Of a stretch of 64,000 nucleotides of DNA, positions 28,290 to 35,558 are shown piece by piece (within the stretch, counting starts at the first letter, position 1; each line of letters opens with the position of its first letter). The stretch spans positions 1 through 64,000 of the forward strand of contig NZ_ATXJ01000002.1 in NCBI RefSeq assembly GCF_000421625.1, in the 5' to 3' direction. The stretch comes from Thermus islandicus DSM 21543. Lineage in GTDB: Bacteria > Deinococcota > Deinococci > Deinococcales > Thermaceae. The position numbers and the translations under genes were made by a program. The notes under the pieces were generated by a model. The model ran no database searches, was not told the origin of the DNA, and saw only the letters and a list, made by a program, of their open reading frames with translations.

Positions 28290-31046
28290 ATGCCTGAGGA
28301 ACTGAGGCTTTACCTGAAGGATCGCTTTGGCGTCTTGGGCCCCCTGGCCCCCGGGCGCTTTGAGGCGGAGCTCGCGAAGCGGGTGGGGAGCCCTGCCAAG
28401 CGGGAACCCCTCCTTAAGGCCTGGAGGGCGTACCTCTCGGGGGGGGGACGGGAGGCGGTGCGAAGTTTCTACCGCGAGGTGCTCAAGGTGCCCAAGGGGG
28501 AGGCCCTGGTCTACGGCATGCACCTGCCCTTTTTGGAGTTTTACGCTCGGGAGGTTCCCCCGAGGGCGGAGGGGCGGGTTTTGGAGGTGGGGGCCTTCAC
28601 CGGGGCCCTGGTGGGTTTCCTGCAAAGGAAGCGCCCCGACCTGGAGTGGCACGCCTTGGACGGGGTAGAGGAGGTGGTGGAGGTCGGGAGGAGGCGGGTG
28701 CCGGAGGTGGTCTGGCACCGGGGCTGGGCCGAGGAAGCGGAGCTTCCCCCTTTTGACACCCTCCTTCTCCTTTCCGTCTTCCCCGAGGGCTCTGTGGACC
28801 AGGCGTTGGAGGGCCGGCTGGGGCCTGAGGCCTTTTGGAAACGCTTCTCTTTCTTTGCCCGCCTGCCGCGCTTCGCCCGCCTCCTCAGGCCGGGAGGGCT
28901 CCTGATCTACGGGCACGGCCCCTTTCTCGGCAAGAGCCCGGAAGGGGTGGAGGAGGGGCTCAGGCGGTTGGGCTTCCGGGAGGTGGAGCGGGTGGGGGAG
29001 GGGGAGTACTTCCTCGTCCTGGCCCGCAGGCCGGAGGCCCTGGTGGAGGCCCTGGCGGAGGAGGAGGTGGAGGAGGCCCTGGCGGAGCCCGAGCCCCTTG
29101 GGGTCCTGGGGGTGGACCTCGAGGAGGTGCGGCCCCTTTTGGAGGCGGGGGACTACAAGGAGGTCCTCTCCCGCCTAGAGGAGGAGGCGGAGGGGGAGGC
29201 CGCTTACCTTCGGGGCCGGGCCCTCTTCGCCCTCTCCCGCTACGCCGAGGCGGAGGAGGCCCTGAGGCGGGCCCTTTCCGAGGAGGCCGAGGACCTGAGG
29301 GCCCTGGTCTTGGTGGAGCTCGGGGCGCACGAGCGGGCGCGAAGCCGCCTCGAGGCCCTGTCGGTGCGGGGGGGGCGGTACCGCTTGGCCCTGGGAAGGG
29401 TCTACCTGGCCGAGGGGCGGTACGCCGATGCCCTCAGGCAGTTCGTAGAGTCGGGGCTTCCCGAGGCGGAGGTCTACGTGCGGGAGGCCCTGGAGCGCAT
29501 CACCGAGCGCATGCGCCGCTACGCCCGGGAGGGGGAGTGGGCGGAGGTGAGCCGCCGGGCAGAGTTCGTGGAGGACCTCTCCCCGAGCCTCCTCACCCGG
29601 GAGATGCTCCGGCTTGGGCTTAAGGCGGCCCTCCTCCAGGGGCTTTTTGCCCGGGCGGAGCGCTACGCCCGGCGGCTTGCCGATTTGGACGAGGCCGAGG
29701 GCTTCTTAGGCCTGGCCCTGGCCCACCTGCGCCTCCGGTCTCCCTTGGACTACCGGGGGGAGGACCTGAAGGCGGTGGAGCCCTACCTCACGGAGGCCCT
29801 GGCCCGGGTGGAGATCCCCGAGGCCCTGCTCCTCCTCGGTATCCTGAGGCGGCGGGAGGGGCGCCTTTCCGAGGCCCTAAGCCTCCTGGAGCGGGCCGCG
29901 CGGCACGGGGAGGGGGAGGTGGCGGGCCTGGCCTTCCATCACCTGGCCGAGGTGAAGCGGGCCCTGAGGCGCCCCCTCAAGGAGGTCCTCGGGGACCACA
30001 AGCGGGCCCACGCCCTGAGGGCCTACCCTGCGCCCTATCTCTTCCGCCTGGCCCAGGAGGCCCTGGCGGGGGGCGAGGAGGTCTTGGCCCGGGAACTCCT
30101 CTCCCGGGCCCGGGACGCGGGGCTCGAGGCGGTGGCCGAGGAGGACCTGATGGGCCTCCTCTCCCTTCTGGAGCGTTTGGAGGGCCCCTGGGCGGCCTTT
30201 AGCCTGCTCTACCGGGCCCTGGGCCATACCCCCAACCCCCCCCTGGGCCTTCTTGCCCTGGCCTACCGGCTCTCCCGCGCCTTCCGGGGAAGCGCCGAGG
30301 CCCAGGCGGTGCGGGGCCAGTACCTGGCGGCCCTTTACGGGGCGGGGAGGGTGGAGGAGGCGGAGAGGCTCCTCCTGGCCGAGCACCGGGAGCATCCCCA
30401 GGCCCTCGAGGTGCTCTTTGACCTAGCGGAGCACTATGAGGCCCGGGGGGACTGGCGCCAGGGGGCGGAGTACTGGCAGAAGGCCCTGGAGGTAGCCCTT
30501 TACCGGGAGAAGGACCTGGAGCTCGCCCGGGAGATCCTCAGGAACCTCCTCTTCCTGAGGCCCCACGACGAAAGCCTCGCCCTCTACCTCGAGGAGCTCA
30601 AGGGGGTGGGGCGGGGGCTCATGGCCCTGGGGGAAGAGGTCCCCGAGCTTCCCGAAAGCCGGGCCGAGCTCTTGGAGGAGGCGTTGCCCCACTTCCACGG
30701 GGAGCACCTCCTGGTGGTGGGGGGGCATACCCAGCTTCGGAGCCGCCTCCTCCCCTTCCTGGAGGCCCGGGGCCTCAAGGTGGACTGGTACGATGCGGAC
30801 ACCGTTGGGGTCGGCAAGGAGGCCCTTAGGCGGATCCAGAACCGCCTGGAGAAGGCCCACGGCCTCATGATCGTCTCCAGCTACGTGGGCCACGACCTTT
30901 CCGAGCCGGTGCGCCTCGAGGCCGAGCGCCTGGGGGTGCCGGTCCACGTGATCCCCGGGCGGGCCCGGGGGGCCACGGGGTTCTTGCGGGCCCTCAAGGC
31001 CTTTGCCCCCGAGATCTTCAAGAAGGCCCTCAAAGGGGTACAGTGA
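28290..31046 (+). CDS. Large three-part protein: methyltransferase-like, TPR array, DUF2325
   Basis: The 918-residue product has three readable parts. Residues about 90-245 look like a class I SAM-dependent methyltransferase (GRVLEVGAFTGALVGFL as motif I, then ARLLRPGGLLIYGHG as the post-motif). Residues about 265-790 are charged, Leu/Ala/Glu-rich helical repeats of TPR type. Residues about 805-908 match DUF2325: LLVVGGHTQLRSRLLPFLEA, a Cys-free IVSSYVGHDL, and VPVHVIPGRARGATGFLRAL. I do not know this combination from a characterised protein, and the function is unknown; roles in signalling or scaffolding with a methyl-transfer step are guesses. The ATG is 8 nt from a -10 box. Its stop overlaps a possible GTG of mqnD. 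Confidence 0.8.
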   Translation: MPEELRLYLKDRFGVLGPLAPGRFEAELAKRVGSPAKREPLLKAWRAYLSGGGREAVRSFYREVLKVPKGEALVYGMHLPFLEFYAREVPPRAEGRVLEVGAFTGALVGFLQRKRPDLEWHALDGVEEVVEVGRRRVPEVVWHRGWAEEAELPPFDTLLLLSVFPEGSVDQALEGRLGPEAFWKRFSFFARLPRFARLLRPGGLLIYGHGPFLGKSPEGVEEGLRRLGFREVERVGEGEYFLVLARRPEALVEALAEEEVEEALAEPEPLGVLGVDLEEVRPLLEAGDYKEVLSRLEEEAEGEAAYLRGRALFALSRYAEAEEALRRALSEEAEDLRALVLVELGAHERARSRLEALSVRGGRYRLALGRVYLAEGRYADALRQFVESGLPEAEVYVREALERITERMRRYAREGEWAEVSRRAEFVEDLSPSLLTREMLRLGLKAALLQGLFARAERYARRLADLDEAEGFLGLALAHLRLRSPLDYRGEDLKAVEPYLTEALARVEIPEALLLLGILRRREGRLSEALSLLERAARHGEGEVAGLAFHHLAEVKRALRRPLKEVLGDHKRAHALRAYPAPYLFRLAQEALAGGEEVLARELLSRARDAGLEAVAEEDLMGLLSLLERLEGPWAAFSLLYRALGHTPNPPLGLLALAYRLSRAFRGSAEAQAVRGQYLAALYGAGRVEEAERLLLAEHREHPQALEVLFDLAEHYEARGDWRQGAEYWQKALEVALYREKDLELAREILRNLLFLRPHDESLALYLEELKGVGRGLMALGEEVPELPESRAELLEEALPHFHGEHLLVVGGHTQLRSRLLPFLEARGLKVDWYDADTVGVGKEALRRIQNRLEKAHGLMIVSSYVGHDLSEPVRLEAERLGVPVHVIPGRARGATGFLRALKAFAPEIFKKALKGVQ

Positions 31047-31051
31047 GGGGC

Positions 31052-31870
31052 ATGGAGGCCTTGAAGCTGGGCTACTCCCCCTGCCCCAACGACACCTTCC
31101 TCTTCTACGCCCTGACCCACGGCCGGGTGGAAAGCCCCTATCCCCTGGAGGCGGTCCTGGAGGACGTGGAGACGCTGAACCTTTGGGCCCTAGAGGGCAG
31201 GCTCCCTCTCACCAAGCTTTCCTACGCCGCCTACGGCCGGGTTCGGGACCGCTACGTGGCCCTGCGGAGCGGGGGGGCCTTGGGCCGGGGCGTGGGGCCG
31301 CTCCTCGTGGCCCGGAGGCCCCTAAAGGACCTGCGGGGAGCCCGGGTGGCCATCCCCGGGCGGCACACCACCGCCTTTTTGCTCCTCTCCCTCTTTGGGG
31401 AGGGTTTTGAGCCCCTGGAGGTGCGCTACGACCGCATCCTTCCCCTGGTGGCCCAGGGGGAGGTGGAGGCCGGCCTCATCATCCACGAAAGCCGCTTTAC
31501 CTATCCGGCCTACGGCCTGGTGAAGGTCCTGGACCTAGGGGAGTGGTGGGAGGGGGAGACGGGCCTTCCCCTGCCCTTGGGGGCCATCCTGGCCCGGCGC
31601 GACCTGGGGGAGGACCGGATCCGGGCCCTGGACCAGGCGGTGCGCCGGAGCCTGGAATACGCCTTGGCCCATCCCGAGGAGACCCTTCCCTACCTGAAGG
31701 CCCACGCCCAGGAGCTTTCCGAGGAGGTCATCTGGGCCCACGTGAGGACCTATGTGAACGCCTTTAGCCTGGACGTGGGGGCGGAGGGGGAAAAGGCGGT
31801 GGAAAGGCTTTTCGCCGAGGCGGAGAGGCGGGGGTTGCTCCCTCCTTCTTCCCAGCCCCTCTTTTTGTAG
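31052..31870 (+). CDS. mqnD: 1,4-dihydroxy-6-naphthoate synthase (futalosine route to menaquinone)
   Basis: MqnD converts cyclic dehypoxanthine futalosine to 1,4-dihydroxy-6-naphthoate. The 272-residue product has a periplasmic-binding-protein-like fold; family landmarks are LGYSPCPNDTFLFYALTHGR, KLSYAAYGRV and GLIIHESRFTYPAYGL. The ATG start gives MEALKLGYS, the usual N-terminus; an in-frame GTG three codons upstream overlaps the previous stop. A Crp-type regulator follows, as I recall for T. thermophilus. Confidence 0.93.
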   Translation: MEALKLGYSPCPNDTFLFYALTHGRVESPYPLEAVLEDVETLNLWALEGRLPLTKLSYAAYGRVRDRYVALRSGGALGRGVGPLLVARRPLKDLRGARVAIPGRHTTAFLLLSLFGEGFEPLEVRYDRILPLVAQGEVEAGLIIHESRFTYPAYGLVKVLDLGEWWEGETGLPLPLGAILARRDLGEDRIRALDQAVRRSLEYALAHPEETLPYLKAHAQELSEEVIWAHVRTYVNAFSLDVGAEGEKAVERLFAEAERRGLLPPSSQPLFL

Positions 31871-31873
31871 ACT
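31868..31873 (+). promoter_or_regulatory. -10 box (TAGACT) for the Crp/Fnr regulator
   Basis: TAGACT overlaps the mqnD stop codon and lies 6 nt before the next ATG, so the regulator probably has its own leaderless transcript. No convincing -35 is seen. Confidence 0.55.
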
Positions 31874-31879
31874 CAGGGC

Positions 31880-32497
31880 ATGTTCCAGGAGCTTGGCCTC
31901 GAGGCCCGCAGGGCGATGGCCCAGGCCTTCACGCCCTTGCGGGTCCGGCGGGGCTCCGCCCTCTACGCCCTCGGGGACCGGGCGGACGGGGTCTACCTGG
32001 TGCGGGAGGGGCTTGTGTGGCTGGAAGGCCCTAGGTCCCCTTTGGGGGAGCCCTCCACCCTGGGCGTGGTGGGCCCGGGAGGGCTCCTGGGGGAGGAGGC
32101 CCTGGTGGGGGAAGGGCGGCGCAAAAGCGGGGCCACGGCCCTGACCTACGCCGAACTCCTCTTTGCCCCTTCGGAGGCCCTCCTTCCCTTGATGGAGGGC
32201 TTTCCCGAGGTCAGGGGCTTTTTCCTGAGGGCCCTTTACGCCCGCCTCGAGGCGGCGGAAAGAAGGCTTTGGGAGGGGCGCCACCTCTCCGTGGCCCAGC
32301 GCCTGGCCCGCCTCCTCCTGGAGCTTGGGGAGGCGGGGCTCTCCCACCAGGACCTGGCCCGCATGGTGGGGGCTACCCGGGAGACGGTGACCAAGCTCCT
32401 GGGGGAGTGGGCCCTCCAGGGGTTGGTGGACCTGGGGTACCGCCGGGTGGAGGTCCTGGACCCCGCGGCCCTTGCCCGCCTGGCCGAGCCGCTTTAG
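31880..32497 (+). CDS. Crp/Fnr-family transcriptional regulator
   Basis: The 205-residue product has an N-terminal cyclic-nucleotide-binding-like beta roll (YALGDRADGVYLVREGLVWL and GPGGLLGEEAL) and a C-terminal helix-turn-helix (LSHQDLARMVGATRETVTKL). The Arg-Ser-type phosphate cassette for cAMP is not evident, so the effector may be absent or different. It appears to be the counterpart of the T. thermophilus Crp-family protein next to mqnD; its target genes cannot be read here. Confidence 0.9.
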   Translation: MFQELGLEARRAMAQAFTPLRVRRGSALYALGDRADGVYLVREGLVWLEGPRSPLGEPSTLGVVGPGGLLGEEALVGEGRRKSGATALTYAELLFAPSEALLPLMEGFPEVRGFFLRALYARLEAAERRLWEGRHLSVAQRLARLLLELGEAGLSHQDLARMVGATRETVTKLLGEWALQGLVDLGYRRVEVLDPAALARLAEPL

Positions 32498-32507
32498 GCT
32501 TTGAAGC

Positions 32508-33962
32508 ATGGAGCCTGCCCTCCTGGCCCGGATGCTGGACCTCCCCCAGGGGGAGGAGGCCCTGAAGGCCCGTCTGGGGCGAAAGGGCCACCCCCGGCTC
32601 AAGGAGGCCCTTTCGGCCTACCTGAAGCGCCTTTCCGCCCCAGAGGAGGTCTTAAGGTCCCTGGAGCGCCTGGAGGTGGGGGCGGTGGTGGCGGGCCAGC
32701 AGGCGGGCCTCCTCGGGGGTCCCGCCCTCACCTTCTACAAGGCCCACACCGCCTTAGGCCTGGGGCAGCGGGTGGGGGCGGCGGGGGTGTTCTGGATTGC
32801 CTCCCAGGATCATGACGTGGAGGAGGTGCGCCACCTGCACCTCCTGGTGGAGGAGGAGATCCGCACCCTCTCCCTCCCCCTTCCCCCTCTCCCTGCGGGG
32901 CGGATCCCCCTCGGTCCTTACCGGGAGGCCCTCTTGGCCTTCCTGGGGCCTTGGGCCCGGGAGGCCCGGGTGGCCTACGCCCTGGAGGCGGAAACCCTCG
33001 CCGAGTTTTTCGCCCGGGTGCTCCTGGCCTTCCTGGGGGAGCGGGGCCTCCTCCCCTTTGACCCCATGGCCGAGGAGCTTGCGCCCCTATTCCGGGAGGC
33101 CCTGGAGCGCGAGCTCTTAGACCCCTTGGCCAGTGCCGAGGCCATCAACCGGGAGGCCGCCCGCATCCGGGCCCTGGGCGGCAAGCCCCCCCTGCGGCGC
33201 AAGCCCGGGGCCACCAACCTCTTTCTGGAGACCGATGCCCGCAGGCTCCTCCTCTACCAGGAGGGGGCCTTTAGCGACGGGGTGCGGCGCTATACGAAGA
33301 AGGAGCTCTTGGAGATCCTCCACACCGACCCCTCCCGCCTCACCCCGGCGGCGGGCCTCAGGCCCGTTTTCCAGGACCTGGTCCTGCCCACGGCGGGGTT
33401 TGTGGTGGGGCCGAACGAGTTCCGGTATGTGGCGGAGCTCTCCGGGGTTTACGCCCTCTACGGCCTCCCCGTGCCCGCCCTTTTCCTCCGGGTCCAGGGG
33501 GTGGTCCTCGAGCCCCCCATCCGGCGCATCCTGGAGAGGTACCGCCTGGACCCCTGGGCCTTCCTGGAGGGGGGTGAGGCGGCCTTCCTGGAGGCCGTAG
33601 AGGGGGAGGTGGAGGGCTTCCGGGAGGTAGAGGGGGAGTTTTCCCGCCTCCTCCGGGAGGTGGAGGCCCTGGGGGAAAGGGCCAGGGCCCTGGAGCCCAC
33701 CCTGGACCGCCCCTTCCGCCGCTTCCGGGCGAGGCTTCAGGGGGAAGGGGAGAGGCTTCTCAGGAAGCTCCTCCGCGCCCGGCTGGCGAGGGAGGCCCTC
33801 CTCCAAAACCACCTGGAGCGCCTGAAGCGCCACCTCCGGCCCTTCGGCCTGCCCCAGGAGCGGGTCTATCCCTTCGCCATGTACGCCCTGCGCCATGAGG
33901 AGGCCCTAGAGAGGCTTGAAAACGCCCCTCTGGAGGGTCGGGCGGTTCTGGTCCTGGGGTGA
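32508..33962 (+). CDS. bshC: Bacillithiol biosynthesis cysteine-adding enzyme BshC
   Basis: BshC adds cysteine to glucosaminyl-malate in the last step of bacillithiol synthesis. The 484-residue product has the family N-terminal landmark VVAGQQAGLLGGPALTFYKA, then FWIASQDHDVEEV, and a C-terminal coiled coil (about 355-450, rich in Arg, Glu and Leu). It implies that this organism uses bacillithiol as its low-molecular-weight thiol; bshA and bshB are not in the window. The GTG-rich SD is weak. The gene starts 10 bp after the Crp regulator. Confidence 0.9.
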   Translation: MEPALLARMLDLPQGEEALKARLGRKGHPRLKEALSAYLKRLSAPEEVLRSLERLEVGAVVAGQQAGLLGGPALTFYKAHTALGLGQRVGAAGVFWIASQDHDVEEVRHLHLLVEEEIRTLSLPLPPLPAGRIPLGPYREALLAFLGPWAREARVAYALEAETLAEFFARVLLAFLGERGLLPFDPMAEELAPLFREALERELLDPLASAEAINREAARIRALGGKPPLRRKPGATNLFLETDARRLLLYQEGAFSDGVRRYTKKELLEILHTDPSRLTPAAGLRPVFQDLVLPTAGFVVGPNEFRYVAELSGVYALYGLPVPALFLRVQGVVLEPPIRRILERYRLDPWAFLEGGEAAFLEAVEGEVEGFREVEGEFSRLLREVEALGERARALEPTLDRPFRRFRARLQGEGERLLRKLLRARLAREALLQNHLERLKRHLRPFGLPQERVYPFAMYALRHEEALERLENAPLEGRAVLVLG

Positions 33963-33977
33963 TAGCATGAAGGGGGT

Positions 33978-35036
33978 ATGAAGCGCCCCCTTTGGGTTCT
34001 GGGCCTTTTGGCCTTGGCCCCCTTTTTCGTCCGAGGCCAGGAGAAGGTCCTTCTCCTGAGGGTCCTCCTGCGGGAGGTCCCTTTAGGGCAGGAGGTGGTC
34101 CTGAGGCTTCCCGATGGGGAGGTCCGGGCCCGGGCCGGGGGGGAAGGGGTGGTGGTGGAGGGACGGGTTTACCCCTATTTGGACCTTTCCGTGCCCTACT
34201 TCGCCCTCGAGGGCCGGACCTACCGGGGCGGGCTGCGCCTCCTGGCCCAGGAGGGGAGGCTTTTCGTGGTGAACCTGGTTTCCCTGGAGGACTACCTCCT
34301 CGGCGTCCTGCCCGGGGAGGTCCCGGAGGGGTTTCCCCTCGAGGCCCTGAAGGCCCAGGCGGTGGTGGCCCGCACCTTCGCGGTCAACCGCCTGAACCCC
34401 AGGGCCCTCTACGACCTCTGCGCCAGCGAGCTCTGCCAGGTTTACCTGGGGCTTTCCGCGGAGAGGCCCAGGTACCGGGAGGCAGTGGCCGCCACCCGGG
34501 GCCAGATCCTGAGCTACGGGGGCCAGGCCATCTCCGCCCTCTACCACGCGGACTCCGGAGGCATGACCGCGGCGAGCGAGGAGGTCTTCCAGGCCGCCCT
34601 GCCCTACCTTCGGCCCCGGCCCGACCCCTATACCCGCAAAAGCCCCTGGCGGCGCGAGGTGAGCCCGGCCCAGGCGGAAAGGGTCCTCCTCGCCCTGGGC
34701 CTTACCCCGAGGGGCCAGGACCCCCCCCAGGTGCTGGAGCGCACACCTTCGGGGCGGGTGTTTAGGATGCGTCTCCTGGGGGTGGAGGTCCGGGGCCCCG
34801 AGGCCCAGCGCTTTCTGCGCCTCCTAGGCCTGCCCTCGGCCCTCGCGGACTTCCAGGGATGGGTGGCGGTGGGCCTGGGGGTGGGGCACGGGGTGGGCCT
34901 CTCCCAGTGGGGGGCCCGGGGCATGGCCGAGGCGGGCTTCGCCTACCGCGAGGTCCTGGGCCACTACTTCCCCGGGACCTTCCTCTCGGACCTCCTCCTG
35001 GGCCAAGGCCTGGCCCCTCCCCTGGCCCTGCGCTAG
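33978..35036 (+). CDS. SpoIID/LytB-domain exported protein
   Basis: The 352-residue product has a signal peptide (MKRPLWVLGLLALAPFFVRG) and a SpoIID domain with LEDYLLGVLPGEVPEGFPLE, ALKAQAVVARTFAV, and the C-terminal GHGVGLSQWGARGMAEAGFA. In Bacillus the family degrades peptidoglycan as a lytic transglycosylase; in non-sporulating bacteria it is probably a cell-wall remodelling enzyme. The catalytic Glu of the family corresponds to the Glu in LPGEVPE. It starts 15 bp after bshC. Confidence 0.88.
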   Translation: MKRPLWVLGLLALAPFFVRGQEKVLLLRVLLREVPLGQEVVLRLPDGEVRARAGGEGVVVEGRVYPYLDLSVPYFALEGRTYRGGLRLLAQEGRLFVVNLVSLEDYLLGVLPGEVPEGFPLEALKAQAVVARTFAVNRLNPRALYDLCASELCQVYLGLSAERPRYREAVAATRGQILSYGGQAISALYHADSGGMTAASEEVFQAALPYLRPRPDPYTRKSPWRREVSPAQAERVLLALGLTPRGQDPPQVLERTPSGRVFRMRLLGVEVRGPEAQRFLRLLGLPSALADFQGWVAVGLGVGHGVGLSQWGARGMAEAGFAYREVLGHYFPGTFLSDLLLGQGLAPPLALR

Positions 35037-35038
35037 CC

Positions 35039-35485
35039 ATGCTGATCCCCACGCCCATTGGCCCCCTTTGGCTGGAGGTTTCCCCTCGAGGGGTGCGGTG
35101 CCTGGAGCCGGCGCTCTTTCCCCGGGGGAAGGAGGCGGAGGGCCCCTGGGCAAAGCGGGTGGCGGAGGCCGTGGCCCGGTACTTCCGGGGGGAGAGGCCG
35201 TGCTTTTGGGATATACCCCTGGATTATTCGGGCCTGAGCCCGAAGCAGGTGGCGGTGTACGAGGCGACCCGGCGCATCCCGTACGGCAGGACGGTGAGCT
35301 ATGGGTCCCTGGCCGAGGGCCTCGGCCTCTCCCCCCGGGCGGTGGGGGCGGCCCTCCGCGCTTGCCCCTTCTTCCTCCTCGTCCCGGCCCACCGGGTGGT
35401 GCACGCCGACGGGAGGCTCGGGGGCTTTGCCGGAAGGGAAGGGCTTAAGGCCTGGCTCCTCTCCTTTGAGGCGGGTGGGGCTTGA
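35039..35485 (+). CDS. Alkyltransferase-like (ATL) protein, catalytic Cys replaced by Ala
   Basis: A 148-residue relative of O6-alkylguanine-DNA alkyltransferase. The usual PCHRV active site reads PAHRV here (Ala117), so it cannot accept an alkyl group. The DNA-binding helix-turn-helix (GLSPKQVAVYEATRRIPYGR and LGLSPRAVGAALRACPFFLL) is kept. Known ATLs, including one in T. thermophilus, bind alkylated guanine and hand it to nucleotide-excision repair. The ATG lies 2 bp after the SpoIID gene. Confidence 0.92.
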   Translation: MLIPTPIGPLWLEVSPRGVRCLEPALFPRGKEAEGPWAKRVAEAVARYFRGERPCFWDIPLDYSGLSPKQVAVYEATRRIPYGRTVSYGSLAEGLGLSPRAVGAALRACPFFLLVPAHRVVHADGRLGGFAGREGLKAWLLSFEAGGA

Positions 35486-35556
35486 TACCACCCCATGCGG
35501 GCCCCGGTAGAAAGCCCCCGCGAGGTTTGGGCGAGGCAGGAACCAAAAGCAAAGGG
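35485..35556. repeat. Intergenic repeat, copy 1 (left-hairpin arm deleted)
   Basis: A 72-bp copy of the repeat also found at 57134-57227 and 63627-63716. It starts on the last base of the ATL stop codon and ends 2 bp before the convergent GH13 stop, so it fills the gap between both genes. Relative to copy 3 it lacks exactly 18 bases, the loop and right arm of the first hairpin. The shared 3' part reads GCCCCGGTAGAA, GCGAGGTTTGGG and GGCAGGAACCAAAAGC. Confidence 0.85.
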
Positions 35557-35558
35557 GG

